A stretch of 64,000 nt of DNA from Nitrososphaerota archaeon. Its GTDB lineage: Archaea; Thermoproteota; Nitrososphaeria; Nitrososphaerales; Nitrosopumilaceae. A program made the position numbers and the translations under genes. Shown here piece by piece: positions 43,448 to 51,031 of this stretch. The first letter of the stretch is position 1. Each line of letters begins with the position of its first letter. Location of the stretch: positions 1 to 64,000 of the forward strand of contig JACRJT010000009.1 in the NCBI GenBank assembly GCA_016215465.1, read 5' to 3'. Below the pieces are notes generated by a model. That model was given only the letters and a program-made list of their open reading frames with translations, did not search any database and was not told the DNA's origin.

Positions 43448-44069
43448 TCATTGCTTGAGCATAGATAGAACAAACCGTTGTACTGAATCCGTAAACGCGT
43501 AAATGAGTATTAGTTGGCCAAAAACTGCTGTGTGATACCCTATCGGATCCAGAACTCTTTCTGCTAGAAGATACGAGGGAAGAAAAGGAGTATAATTCAA
43601 GATCCGGATCTCCTGAGGTAGGTATAACGATTCCAGATGTCCATTGGACTACTGGAAAATGGAAAAAAACGCTAATTCCTCGTGGTACTAACAATGGTAC
43701 GGCAATCGCATAAAACGTGCCCTCACCATCGATCTTCTCCAAAGATACAATTATGGAATCATCCTTGGCCGGTTTTGGAATGCTTTTCTTCTTGAAAATA
43801 TCCCAGAAATCTTCTTCGGGTTTCTGAGATTTCGAAAATTTCTTGCTATTGGATTCCCAGAAAGTAGATTGTTCTTTCTTGAAATCTTCTTTGGTTCCTT
43901 TCTGGTCAATCTTTATATCAAAATTAGATTCTGCAAAAACCTTCTTGATGAGGTTGTCAGGCCCTGTAATATTAATAAGAAATTGCTTATTCCCCTCCAC
44001 ATCTGCCAAATCAGAAACATATCTTGCTTGTTTTCCTTCATGTGTTCTCTTGAATTCTTCCAGTTTCAT
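43448..44069 (-). pseudogene. Hypothetical protein gene with a frameshift
   Basis: From ATG 44069 the frame reads MKLEEFKRTHEGKQARYVSD, a Lys-rich linker and a beta-rich segment (PLLVPRGISVFFHFPVVQW), then becomes Ser-rich nonsense after DLELYSF. Removing one base from the A-run at 43583-43586 (T-run on the coding strand) restores a sensible tail, LPSYLLAERVLDPIGYHTAV and FGQLILIYAFTDSVQRFVL, ending at a TGA at 43448-43450. The intact protein would have about 206 residues. It is either a recent pseudogene or an assembly error. The function is unknown. Confidence 0.6.
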
Positions 44070-44237
44070 GATCTACTGTTTCCCATAACGATGATAGCGT
44101 ATTTATCAATTCCTATTGAAGGAAAGGGAGAATTTCAGACTACATATTAGTAATGAAAGCGGGTGTTATGATACTTTTATCTTCCCAATAATTCTTTGAG
44201 GATTTAGATTCATCTGTACTTCTTTAACTAACGACTA

Positions 44238-44507
44238 GATGATGAAAAAGATCCCAATGATGATAAAAAGATGTCAGAGATCATGAGAAAATAACAGAAG
44301 AGTACATCACAAAGAAGTCTTGGAATAAAAAAAGTGGTCTGAAATGCAGTCTTGTCACTAAAAGATAATCTTTCGCAAGCTAAAGAAAAGATGGAGAAAG
44401 TATCAAAATCGGTTGATCGTTTACTATCTGTACGTGGTTTTGCAGTAGTAGATAAGGAGTCAAGAGTTATAGCACTATCAATTTTGCAAATCTCACAAAA
44501 GAAATAA
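44238..44507 (+). pseudogene. Decayed coiled-coil-like gene fragment
   Basis: One frame reads DDEKDPNDDKKMSEIMRK, stop, QKSTSQRSLGIKKVV, stop, then an open helical stretch NAVLSLKDNLSQAKEKMEKV and KSVDRLLSVRGFAVVDKESR to a final stop. The composition and helical character resemble a real protein, but two in-frame stops and no start indicate decay. The remainder of 44070-44747 holds only this relic and a short degenerate repeat. Confidence 0.3.
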
Positions 44508-44577
44508 TCTGAAAAATTTTGTACAATTTATAATCTCATATAGAATTACGAAGAATTGAGTTTACATGCACGTGATC

Positions 44578-44640
44578 CTTCCAGACTAGAGTTGTTGAAA
44601 TTATTTTCATACGTGGTTTGAATCCAAATTGGACAAGACG
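44578..44640 (+). repeat. Degenerate intergenic repeat, copy 1
   Basis: The stretch around TTCCAGACTAGAGTTGTTG, continuing with TTATTTT and GTTTGAATCC...TTGGA, is similar to 55690-55750 in the same orientation. The core TTCCAGACTAGAGTT is identical and the following roughly 45 bases are partly conserved with small gaps. Both copies are intergenic. Confidence 0.4.
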
Positions 44641-44747
44641 GTTTTGCACAACCGGGTTCCATTAGTATCAAATTTGATGGGAGTGGAAAATACAGTTTCA
44701 TATCAATTCACATGAAAGTTTTAAAGGCATCTGATGCAACCTTAGTC

Positions 44748-45821
44748 TTATTTAGTGTGTGTTTTGGGAATTCCTGTGACTGCCACATACATTGGAATTT
44801 CAGAAATCGCATCAATTCCAAGTATTCTTTCAATTTCCTTATCTTTTGTTGCAGCATGAGTAAATGGACCCAAACCAAGTTTTGTGCAAACAAGATGAAA
44901 TGTTTGCCCCACGTGACCTGCATCTAACAGTAAGACTTTGTATGCGTGATCCTGATGATATTTCCACATATTTCTTTTAACTACTGAGGTCATTAAACAA
45001 ACGACAGCAGCATCTTTTACCCAATGTTGTCCTGCACATAAGCTAACAGCCAAGTCTTCAAAATTACCATATCGAATATTTTCTAAACTGTTTTTTCTAA
45101 CAGAGTAATGATAAATTCCAGGTTTTATCCCATTTACTTTCAATATGATTGGATAAACTTCAGTCGTATGTCTAGAACCTCCAGATGGGCTGGTTTTGAC
45201 AATAAATGGCCCTATGTCAGTGGTAGGAAAATATTTTGTATAGCCCCATGTCCAGAGTAGTAACTGAGACAATTTGGTTTTCGATATCGGTTTTCTTTGA
45301 TATTGGCGTATAGTCCTGCGAGAATACAGTGTTTTCCAAAAATCGCCTTTCAGTTTATTATTAAAGGATTTTAATAATTTTATTTCTTCAACATTATGGT
45401 TTTGGTATAAATCTTTGAAAGGAGGGGGAGGCGGGAATTCTTTTGCCAGATTTACAAGTTTTTCTCTTTCACGTTCAAGATTGTCTTCAAAGACAGTGTT
45501 TTGTATAGAAAAATGAAAATAACGTACACTATGGCCCCATTTCCATGAAGAATCTAAAAGACTATCCTTTTTGTCCAATTTTGAATTTTTGATCACCAAT
45601 ATTTTTTCTTTGATTAGATCTTGGACGACGTTTTTAAAATCCGGAATATGTTGGAATTTTTTTAAAATTTCCTTTTCAGGCAGGTAATCATCCAGTTCGT
45701 TTAGTACCGATACCAATATGGGATGAATCAATCCATCTTTATTTGCCAGATAATTTTCAATGACAAAACCGTCTTGATTCCAATACAAGACTAGGCTTCT
45801 AGCTCGTCGTAAGCGTCTCAA
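44748..45821 (-). CDS. SagB-type FMN dehydrogenase (nitroreductase fold)
   Basis: A 357-residue protein. The C-terminal 210 residues are a SagB/McbC-like nitroreductase domain: SRRTIRQYQRKPISKTKLSQ (FMN phosphate binding), SGGSRHTTEVYPII, GIKPGIYHYSV and LDAGHVGQTFHLVCTKLGLG. SagB enzymes oxidise azolines to azoles in thiazole/oxazole-modified peptides, but relatives act on other substrates. The N-terminal 150 residues are a separate helical region with a winged-helix-like pattern (LDDYLPEKEILKKF...LIKEKILVIKN). Eight bases upstream lies a small protein ending in Cys-Cys-Val. No YcaO cyclodehydratase is in the window, so the usual partner is missing. Confidence 0.85.
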   Translation of the reverse strand: MRRLRRARSLVLYWNQDGFVIENYLANKDGLIHPILVSVLNELDDYLPEKEILKKFQHIPDFKNVVQDLIKEKILVIKNSKLDKKDSLLDSSWKWGHSVRYFHFSIQNTVFEDNLEREREKLVNLAKEFPPPPPFKDLYQNHNVEEIKLLKSFNNKLKGDFWKTLYSRRTIRQYQRKPISKTKLSQLLLWTWGYTKYFPTTDIGPFIVKTSPSGGSRHTTEVYPIILKVNGIKPGIYHYSVRKNSLENIRYGNFEDLAVSLCAGQHWVKDAAVVCLMTSVVKRNMWKYHQDHAYKVLLLDAGHVGQTFHLVCTKLGLGPFTHAATKDKEIERILGIDAISEIPMYVAVTGIPKTHTK

Positions 45822-45829
45822 TTATTTTA

Positions 45830-46123
45830 TTACACGCAACAAGTGTCGCCTTTGTATCGATAAGCGGCAACTTTCAGATCTATTATCGATTTATCACCGA
45901 CCTTGAAAATTATCTCTGCTGGACTGTAAGGATCTTTATCGTCCCATTGTTTCAGTATGGCTTGTTCTTGATCAGGAGTTAATTTTATTATAATTTTTTG
46001 CTTTGATGCATATTTTTTGATTATTGCCGATGCTGTCGCAATTTCCGAGGCTTCCATTTTTGATTGTGGTTGTTTTTTTGATACTCGTGATTTTGTTGGT
46101 TGTTTTTTTGATCCAATAGACAT
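45830..46123 (-). CDS. Candidate peptide substrate of the SagB cluster, 97 aa
   Basis: A 97-residue protein with a Lys/Ser/Gln-rich N terminus (KKQPTKSRVSKKQPQSK), a helical middle (SEIATASAIIKKYASKQKII) and a compact C-terminal part ending in KVAAYRYKGDTCCV. The terminal Cys-Cys-Val, the small size and its position eight bases before the SagB gene suggest a modified peptide or a carrier protein. A TATA box (TTAAATAT) is centred about 26 bases before the ATG, predicting a leaderless mRNA for both genes. It could instead be a small metal-binding accessory protein. Confidence 0.6.
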   Translation of the reverse strand: MSIGSKKQPTKSRVSKKQPQSKMEASEIATASAIIKKYASKQKIIIKLTPDQEQAILKQWDDKDPYSPAEIIFKVGDKSIIDLKVAAYRYKGDTCCV

Positions 46124-46192
46124 ATGATTCTTATCGGCTCGAGATATTTAACAATGCCTAATATCCTTTTATTTTAGTTTCTTTTTCGAAAT

Positions 46193-46312
46193 ATGGAAAT
46201 GGCTCAAAAAAAATCCGAGTATCATACCACACTCTGTTCAGACGTTGTTTTTGGTTTCAAAAAAGATCCAGTTCAAGCCCAAAAGAGAATTACGCCACAT
46301 TCAAATCAGTAA
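46193..46312 (+). CDS. Possible 39-aa protein with leaderless promoter
   Basis: A short plus-strand frame, MEMAQKKSEYHTTLCSDVVF then GFKKDPVQAQKRITPHSNQ. A good TATA box (TTTTATTTTA) is centred about 25 bases before the ATG, the spacing expected for a leaderless archaeal gene. No homologue is recognised. Its 3' end overlaps the convergent cysteine-rich gene by 23 bases. The promoter spacing is the only support. Confidence 0.35.
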   Translation: MEMAQKKSEYHTTLCSDVVFGFKKDPVQAQKRITPHSNQ

Positions 46313-46688
46313 CCACCTCAGGACAAACAGCGCACGCCTTTGCCCCACATTGGCTGTACCATCTACATTGTGATCGAATTGAACAATCTGGGATTTCATT
46401 TGGTTCTTCTACTGTATCAAGTATTACCTTTATTACCTCATCAATTACGCTACACCGTTTCCCAGTCCATTGCTTGCATCCAGACATTACACAAGTGTTG
46501 GCAAAACGAAAACGCTTTTCTGGCATACGGCCTTTATGTGCAATCTGAATAAACTCATTGTTTACAGTTAGTTTTTCACTCAAAAACGCAATGTGTCCGT
46601 TTTTCTGGACCACCCCAAGCAATATTGCACCGTCATCACACTTGGCACTAGGACACATCAGATGATCTTCATTACCATTGTCGCTCAT
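46290..46688 (-). CDS. Cysteine-rich protein (10 Cys), possible Fe-S or zinc protein
   Basis: A 132-residue soluble protein with cysteines at positions 12, 17, 66, 71, 79, 102, 108, 114, 119 and 122. The groups MCPSAKC, NTCVMSGCKQWTGKRC and CRWYSQCGAKACAVCPEV suggest one or two Fe-S clusters or zinc sites. The central part (GHIAFLSEKLTVNNEFIQIA) is beta-rich. It follows a 71-residue protein after 14 bases, and the SagB pair lies 170 bases further downstream on the same strand. It may be an electron-transfer partner, but no family was recognised. Confidence 0.65.
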   Translation of the reverse strand: MSDNGNEDHLMCPSAKCDDGAILLGVVQKNGHIAFLSEKLTVNNEFIQIAHKGRMPEKRFRFANTCVMSGCKQWTGKRCSVIDEVIKVILDTVEEPNEIPDCSIRSQCRWYSQCGAKACAVCPEVVTDLNVA

Positions 46689-46702
46689 AACAAAAAAGGA
46701 AA

Positions 46703-46915
46703 TTATCTTGGAGTTTTCCCAAGAACAATCTTTGAATCCCCTATCCAGATGCCATAGGTACCAGGACGTAGTTTTTTGATGCCAAGATCACCCTTAAAAT
46801 CAACTTTGGCAATTGCCCTTACCACTACTTGTTGGATTTCTGCTTCGAGAGATTTTAGATCTTTTGTTGAGAGATTTACTCCATCAACCTGTACTTGGAA
46901 TTTATTGGATCCCAT
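46703..46915 (-). CDS. Small protein upstream of the cysteine-rich gene, about 70 aa
   Basis: Starting at the ATG at 46915 (MGSNKFQVQVDGVNLSTKDL) the protein has a beta-alpha-beta pattern ending in LRPGTYGIWIGDSKIVLGK. A TATA-like sequence (TTAAATAAT) centred near 46938 is about 23 bases before this ATG; the upstream ATG at 46930 would be too close to it, so I prefer 46915. It is the first gene of the minus-strand SagB cluster. It could be another substrate peptide or an accessory domain. No family is recognised. Confidence 0.55.
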   Translation of the reverse strand: MGSNKFQVQVDGVNLSTKDLKSLEAEIQQVVVRAIAKVDFKGDLGIKKLRPGTYGIWIGDSKIVLGKTPR

Positions 46916-47150
46916 AGAGTGACAAAACATGCAAATTATTTAAGAATTATCATATAGGCATCATAAGAAACTCCTACCTCACTCTATGAATTCAGATCTT
47001 ATGTGCATTGTTCATGCGGTGAGAATATACTATATTAGCACAGATTTGTTAGAATTTGTGTGATCAAATTCAAATGTGGATGTTGTGATGTTCATAAATA
47101 GAATTTCGATTCAGTAAAACGCCTACAACTTGACAACATCTCAGAAGATC

Positions 47151-47161
47151 ATATTTTTATA
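47151..47161 (+). promoter_or_regulatory. TATA box of the precursor / radical SAM operon
   Basis: ATATTTTTATA is centred about 30 bases before the ATG at 47186, so the precursor peptide and radical SAM gene would start on a near-leaderless transcript. It lies in the 270-base gap divergent to the SagB cluster. Confidence 0.5.
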
Positions 47162-47185
47162 GAACGCAGACAATTAACACTAGAT

Positions 47186-47410
47186 ATGAAGATTGTAGCT
47201 AAAAAAGTTGGCAATGCTAAGAAAACTGCGGATTTGTTAAAGCAACTGAAAAAAGCAGGTGCCACCATAACGATAGTCAAGGATGATGCTCCTAAAACAC
47301 TTGATGAACTCAGGAAAGGAAGCCGTTTGTCTAATGCGGCAATTGATTCGATAGCAAAAGGAAGTAAAGTTGACTTTACTGCTTGGGCAGCATGGACATT
47401 AAGGTTTTGA
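47186..47410 (+). CDS. Candidate RiPP precursor peptide with aromatic C-terminal tail, 74 aa
   Basis: A 74-residue protein: a basic helical leader (MKIVAKKVGNAKKTADLLKQ, LKKAGATITIVKDD), a helix rich in Ser/Ala (LSNAAIDSIAKGSK) and a short tail KVDFTAWAAWTLRF. The tail has two Trp and two Phe close together. Radical SAM enzymes of the FxsB/XyeB/GrrM type join aromatic side chains to neighbouring residues to make cyclophanes, and such a maturase begins 22 bases downstream. The co-transcription, size and tail make a precursor role likely, but no modification can be proven from sequence. Confidence 0.65.
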   Translation: MKIVAKKVGNAKKTADLLKQLKKAGATITIVKDDAPKTLDELRKGSRLSNAAIDSIAKGSKVDFTAWAAWTLRF

Positions 47411-47432
47411 CCAGCTCTAAGTCAGCGCACGT

Positions 47433-48641
47433 ATGAAATTTGAATCTTTGAAAACGATTCGATCCAATCGATTGGAAGTAATTCTAAAGGTCGCGGCACG
47501 ATGCAATATCAATTGCACGTATTGCTATTTTTTTAATGGTGCAGATGATACTTTTATGCAACGCCCCGCGTTAGTTTCCACAGATACAATTGAAGCAATC
47601 TCACGTTTCCTCGTGAACGGAGTGCACAGTTTAAACATTGAATCAGTTAAAATTATTTTCCATGGTGGGGAGCCACTCCTGCTTGGTAAACGGCGCTTTG
47701 ATGAAATGTGCGCATATTTTTCCACACATCTTGGATCTATTACAGATCTCACTTTCTGTGTTCAAACGAATGCAATGCTTATCGATGATGATTGGGTCAA
47801 TATCTTCGTTCGACACCACATCAGGATCAGCATAAGTCTAGACGGTCCTCGAGAATACCACGATAAGGAGCGCCTTGATTTTAGTAATCAAGGAACATAC
47901 GATCAGGTGATTCGCGGTATTGAGTTTCTCCGACAAGCATCCCATATTGGAAGAATTGATGGATTTGGAGCCCTTTGTGTAATCAATCCAGTACATTCGT
48001 CTAAGAAAATCTACAGACATTTCGTTGATACACTGGGCATCCATGCAATAGATTTTCTCCTTCCAGATGTTACCCATGATGGATTTCATGGCAGTCCAAG
48101 TACCTATGGAGATTATCTCTGTGAGCTTTTCGACGTATGGACGCATGACGATAATCCCAACATCCAAGTTCGTGTCCTAAACTCTGTTCTTTCGTTGCTT
48201 CTTGGCGGACCATCCATGGTTCAGGGATACGGATTGGAATTGGCACATGCAATCACAATTGAAAGTGACGGTACAGTATGTCCGGATGACTTGCTTCGTG
48301 CTTGTGGACCACAGATGATGAACTCCAGTATGAATGTCGCCAATACTGAGCTCAAAGAATTTTTCGATAGCCCCAGAATCCAACAGTTGGATCAAGATCA
48401 TCTAGACTTCGATGACTCTTGCCAAGATTGTTGCTGGCTAAAAGTTTGCGGCGGAGGTTTAATGGTAAACCGTTTCAAAAAAGACGTTGGATTTAGAAAC
48501 CCATCTATCTTCTGCGATGGACTCAAAATGTTCTATGCACATATCGCAACATATCTGTTAGAGAAAGGCCTTCCATTGAAACATCTCAAAGAAGTCCTTA
48601 TTGAAAGCGCCCAAAGAGAAAATGTGCTACGTCCAGCCTAA
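47433..48641 (+). CDS. Radical SAM/SPASM peptide maturase (FxsB/XyeB-like)
   Basis: A 402-residue radical SAM enzyme. The AdoMet cluster is CNINCTYC (cysteines 24, 28, 31), followed by FHGGEPLLLG and SISLDGPREYHDKERLD, typical of peptide-modifying SPASM enzymes. The C-terminal part carries SPASM-like cysteines for auxiliary Fe-S clusters (TVCPDDLLRACG, DDSCQDCCWLKVCGGG, SIFCDG). The CCWLKVCGGG block is the hallmark of the FxsB/GrrM/XyeB group that forms C-C crosslinks on aromatic residues. It follows the candidate precursor after 22 bases. No export or protease gene is adjacent. Confidence 0.88.
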   Translation: MKFESLKTIRSNRLEVILKVAARCNINCTYCYFFNGADDTFMQRPALVSTDTIEAISRFLVNGVHSLNIESVKIIFHGGEPLLLGKRRFDEMCAYFSTHLGSITDLTFCVQTNAMLIDDDWVNIFVRHHIRISISLDGPREYHDKERLDFSNQGTYDQVIRGIEFLRQASHIGRIDGFGALCVINPVHSSKKIYRHFVDTLGIHAIDFLLPDVTHDGFHGSPSTYGDYLCELFDVWTHDDNPNIQVRVLNSVLSLLLGGPSMVQGYGLELAHAITIESDGTVCPDDLLRACGPQMMNSSMNVANTELKEFFDSPRIQQLDQDHLDFDDSCQDCCWLKVCGGGLMVNRFKKDVGFRNPSIFCDGLKMFYAHIATYLLEKGLPLKHLKEVLIESAQRENVLRPA

Positions 48642-48651
48642 AGATGTTTGA

Positions 48652-48942
48652 GTACACCTTACGCCAGAAGATTCTCGGGCATATTGGGCACGTCCTGCGG
48701 CTGGACGTCAAGAACAAAAAGGTTTTGATGTCACTTTTTGGGGAACTGAGATTTTGCGGAATATTGATGGGATAAATTCGCTTGTTAGTCTTTGTAAGAG
48801 AGATGTAATTAGTGCATCTAAGGAGAAGATTTCTCCCTCAGATGCTGTAAAGAAATTTTATGAGATGATCAATCGGTTAATGGGGCGTCAATTACTTGAA
48901 ATAACAGTCAATTCCACTAAAGTTCACCTCAGTTCAAACTAG
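48652..48942 (+). pseudogene. PqqD-like (RRE) fragment without a start codon
   Basis: The frame is open from a stop at 48649 to a TAG at 48940 and reads VHLTPEDSRAYWARPAAGRQ, then GTEILRNIDGINSLVSLCKR and SPSDAVKKFYEMINRLMGRQ LLEI. The second part matches the C-terminal half of PqqD-like RiPP recognition domains: an (I/L)DG turn, a helix, then a helix ending in a hydrophobic Leu-Leu. There is no ATG, GTG or TTG before codon 35, so it is N-terminally truncated or dead. It stands between the intact maturase and a decayed radical SAM gene. Confidence 0.45.
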
Positions 48943-48944
48943 CG

Positions 48945-49898
48945 GTTCTAGAACTGAATTTCATCCAAGTCATACAAGTATTATGTGACTATTGTAATTT
49001 AGCCGGTAAGCATTGTTATAGAAACTCTGACCCACAATGTACTCAATTTATCAAAACCGATCAACTGTTAAAATGGTTATCAAAACTTAAAGAATCTGGA
49101 ATCGGCGTAGTAGAATTAACTGGTGGGGAACCGACAGCACATCCAGATTTTACTAAGATTCTCTCTAAATGCTGTGAATTTTTTTCGCTTACTGCAATTA
49201 TTTCCAATGGAACTTTATGGACAAAAGAAATCGAGGACATAGTAGAATCTAATACTGATAAATTATTTATTCAAATTGATTTGGATGGATCCTCGCCAAA
49301 GAATCATGATTGGCTTCGAGATGTGGGGTGTTTGAAAAGGCAATGGCTACCATAAAGAGGCTCTCTAGCAAAGGAGTACATTGTAGAGTAGCAATGTCAG
49401 TACATGGAAAAAATATCGATGATATAGTACAAACAGCAAAAGGTGGCTCATGATCTTGGAGCAAGGATATTTAGTTTCTCCGCCGTTATGCAAATGGGAA
49501 GAGGTTATCAAGTGCCACAAATTTTACCAAATCAGGTTCATTTATTGAAAGAAGTGAAAGAGCAAATTCTAACATCTTTTGAACCCGATTTTTTGTATTC
49601 TGTCGAGGTAGATGTTGATCACGAGTTGGATAAGCCTGGTTTTAATTGCGAATCTGGTTCTCGTTAAGTTACTATTGGGTCTGATGGAAATGTTTGTTCA
49701 TGTATGATGCAAGATGTACGTTACCTCAAATTCGGTAATCTTTACGAACAAAGTGTAGAGGAGGTAATAGAAAGTATCCCAAGCTCTAAATTCAAGTCGA
49801 TTCCGGCACCAAATTTGAAGGATTGTGACGGATATATGCATTTGAATTTTTGTATTGAATGCCCAGCTCGATTTATTCAAGCAATTGAATATCATTGA
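48945..49898 (+). pseudogene. Decayed radical SAM/SPASM gene
   Basis: The reading frame shows a PqqE-like radical SAM protein: CNLAGKHCYRNS (the CxxxCxxC motif with its middle Cys changed to Gly by one base), VVELTGGEPTAHPDF, LFIQIDLDGSS, VTIGSDGNVCSCMMQDVRYL and a SPASM end HLNFCIECPARF. Lesions are a one-base loss near 49325, a compensating one-base gain near 49445, and an in-frame TAA at 49665-49667. With the PqqD-like fragment before it, this was once a second RiPP maturation unit. Confidence 0.7.
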
Positions 49899-50039
49899 GA
49901 ACGAGGAGATAACTTTGTATGTAAATGAGATAAGAAATACGACGCATTGTCAGTATATGCTTCTAACATAAAGAAAGTAAGACCAAAGTCTAGTTTAAAG
50001 ATACTAAACAATCAAACTTTTCCTCCGGACGATTCGGAT

Positions 50040-50231
50040 TCACATAAGTGTAGATGCAGATAAAGATCTCAACGTTGTGTTGAACCTCGTTAGCTGATTT
50101 AGTGACTTTAGATCCACTACCATTTGCTTCTGCACATATCGATTCCGTGCATCACGCACAGAATTCATAAAATACTTTGTTAACAGCTTCGATAATATGT
50201 TCTTGTAAATATATATTTTTTGAACTGGCAT
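50040..50231 (-). CDS. Possible small basic protein, 63 aa
   Basis: A 63-residue basic helical protein (MPVQKIYIYKNILSKLLTKY, FMNSVRDARNRYVQKQMVVD and a Ser/Thr-rich end). A Shine-Dalgarno sequence (GAGGA) lies about seven bases before the ATG, which supports translation. It could also be the truncated front of a larger decayed gene, since the neighbouring DNA (49899-50435) is otherwise empty. No family is recognised. Confidence 0.35.
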   Translation of the reverse strand: MPVQKIYIYKNILSKLLTKYFMNSVRDARNRYVQKQMVVDLKSLNQLTRFNTTLRSLSASTLM

Positions 50232-50435
50232 TTCATTCCTCTTTGTTAATTAATTCAAAAATGAAAATAGGAAATGAAATCATTAATCTTTTAATTCGTT
50301 ATGGATTTTTTGATTCAAACTTAATCTGAATCTTTAGGATTTAAATTAATCCTGACTAAAACAGTAGATCAATTCCGGCAATTTCATTATTATGTTTGGA
50401 TACTAAAAAATAGTTGGATTGATAGTTATTTGTAT

Positions 50436-50765
50436 CTATCCATTCCAAGCACTTGAAGTTATAGCATAGTTGAGAATTGGTTGTCTGCTTTCTACTAGAT
50501 GAATTCCCACTGTTAAGTCATCAACAACCATGTTAGAGCTTCCTTTGGTCAATGGTCGTACCCGATTTTTTGGTACTAGTCTCGTAACTACGGGTTCAAG
50601 TGCAACCAATTGATCTCTTGTTGGTACAAAACCATGTTTGTTGAAAACTTTAGCCATTGCCTCCGCCAAGTCTTTAGATAGTGCTTCGTTTTGCAAAATT
50701 CTAGTACGAAGTTCAGATGTAGCCTTACTGTCATATGTTGTTGGTATATTTTGTATGGTGCTCAT
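50436..50765 (-). CDS. Candidate precursor of the B12-radical SAM locus, 109 aa
   Basis: A 109-residue protein divergent to the B12-radical SAM pair. The N-terminal part (SELRTRILQNEALSKDLAEA then MAKVFNKHGF) resembles nitrile-hydratase-type and Nif11-type leader peptides, which are long, helical and recognised by PqqD-like domains. The C-terminal part is different, VDDLTVGIHLVESRQPILNY then AITSSAWNG, and could be the core. The ATG at 50765 is preferred over 50786 because the leader begins there. No second precursor was found. The assignment rests on neighbourhood and shape. Confidence 0.55.
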   Translation of the reverse strand: MSTIQNIPTTYDSKATSELRTRILQNEALSKDLAEAMAKVFNKHGFVPTRDQLVALEPVVTRLVPKNRVRPLTKGSSNMVVDDLTVGIHLVESRQPILNYAITSSAWNG

Positions 50766-51031
50766 ACTTAGAGATATATTACACATCTAAGTAATAAGTT
50801 TTTAAAAATGATTGATATTTTTTCTGATATCATATAGCTTAAACTTATCTAAATTGGACATGATCTAAGCTCAATAAAATTAAAATTTAAAATAATTTTA
50901 TTATAATTTTTTAATTAATTCTAAGAAATTAGTACTATTATTACAAAATGATACATAAACTATTTTCACGATCAGGATCATGATGAAATGAGATCAAAAA
51001 TGAATTAAGTAAGTTGAACTAGTAGCTATGG

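Noticed and set aside
50040-50231. Second RiPP precursor for the B12-radical SAM pair
   Set aside because: It has a ribosome site but no leader-like or core-like pattern and no conserved aromatic or Cys cluster; kept only as a possible small gene.
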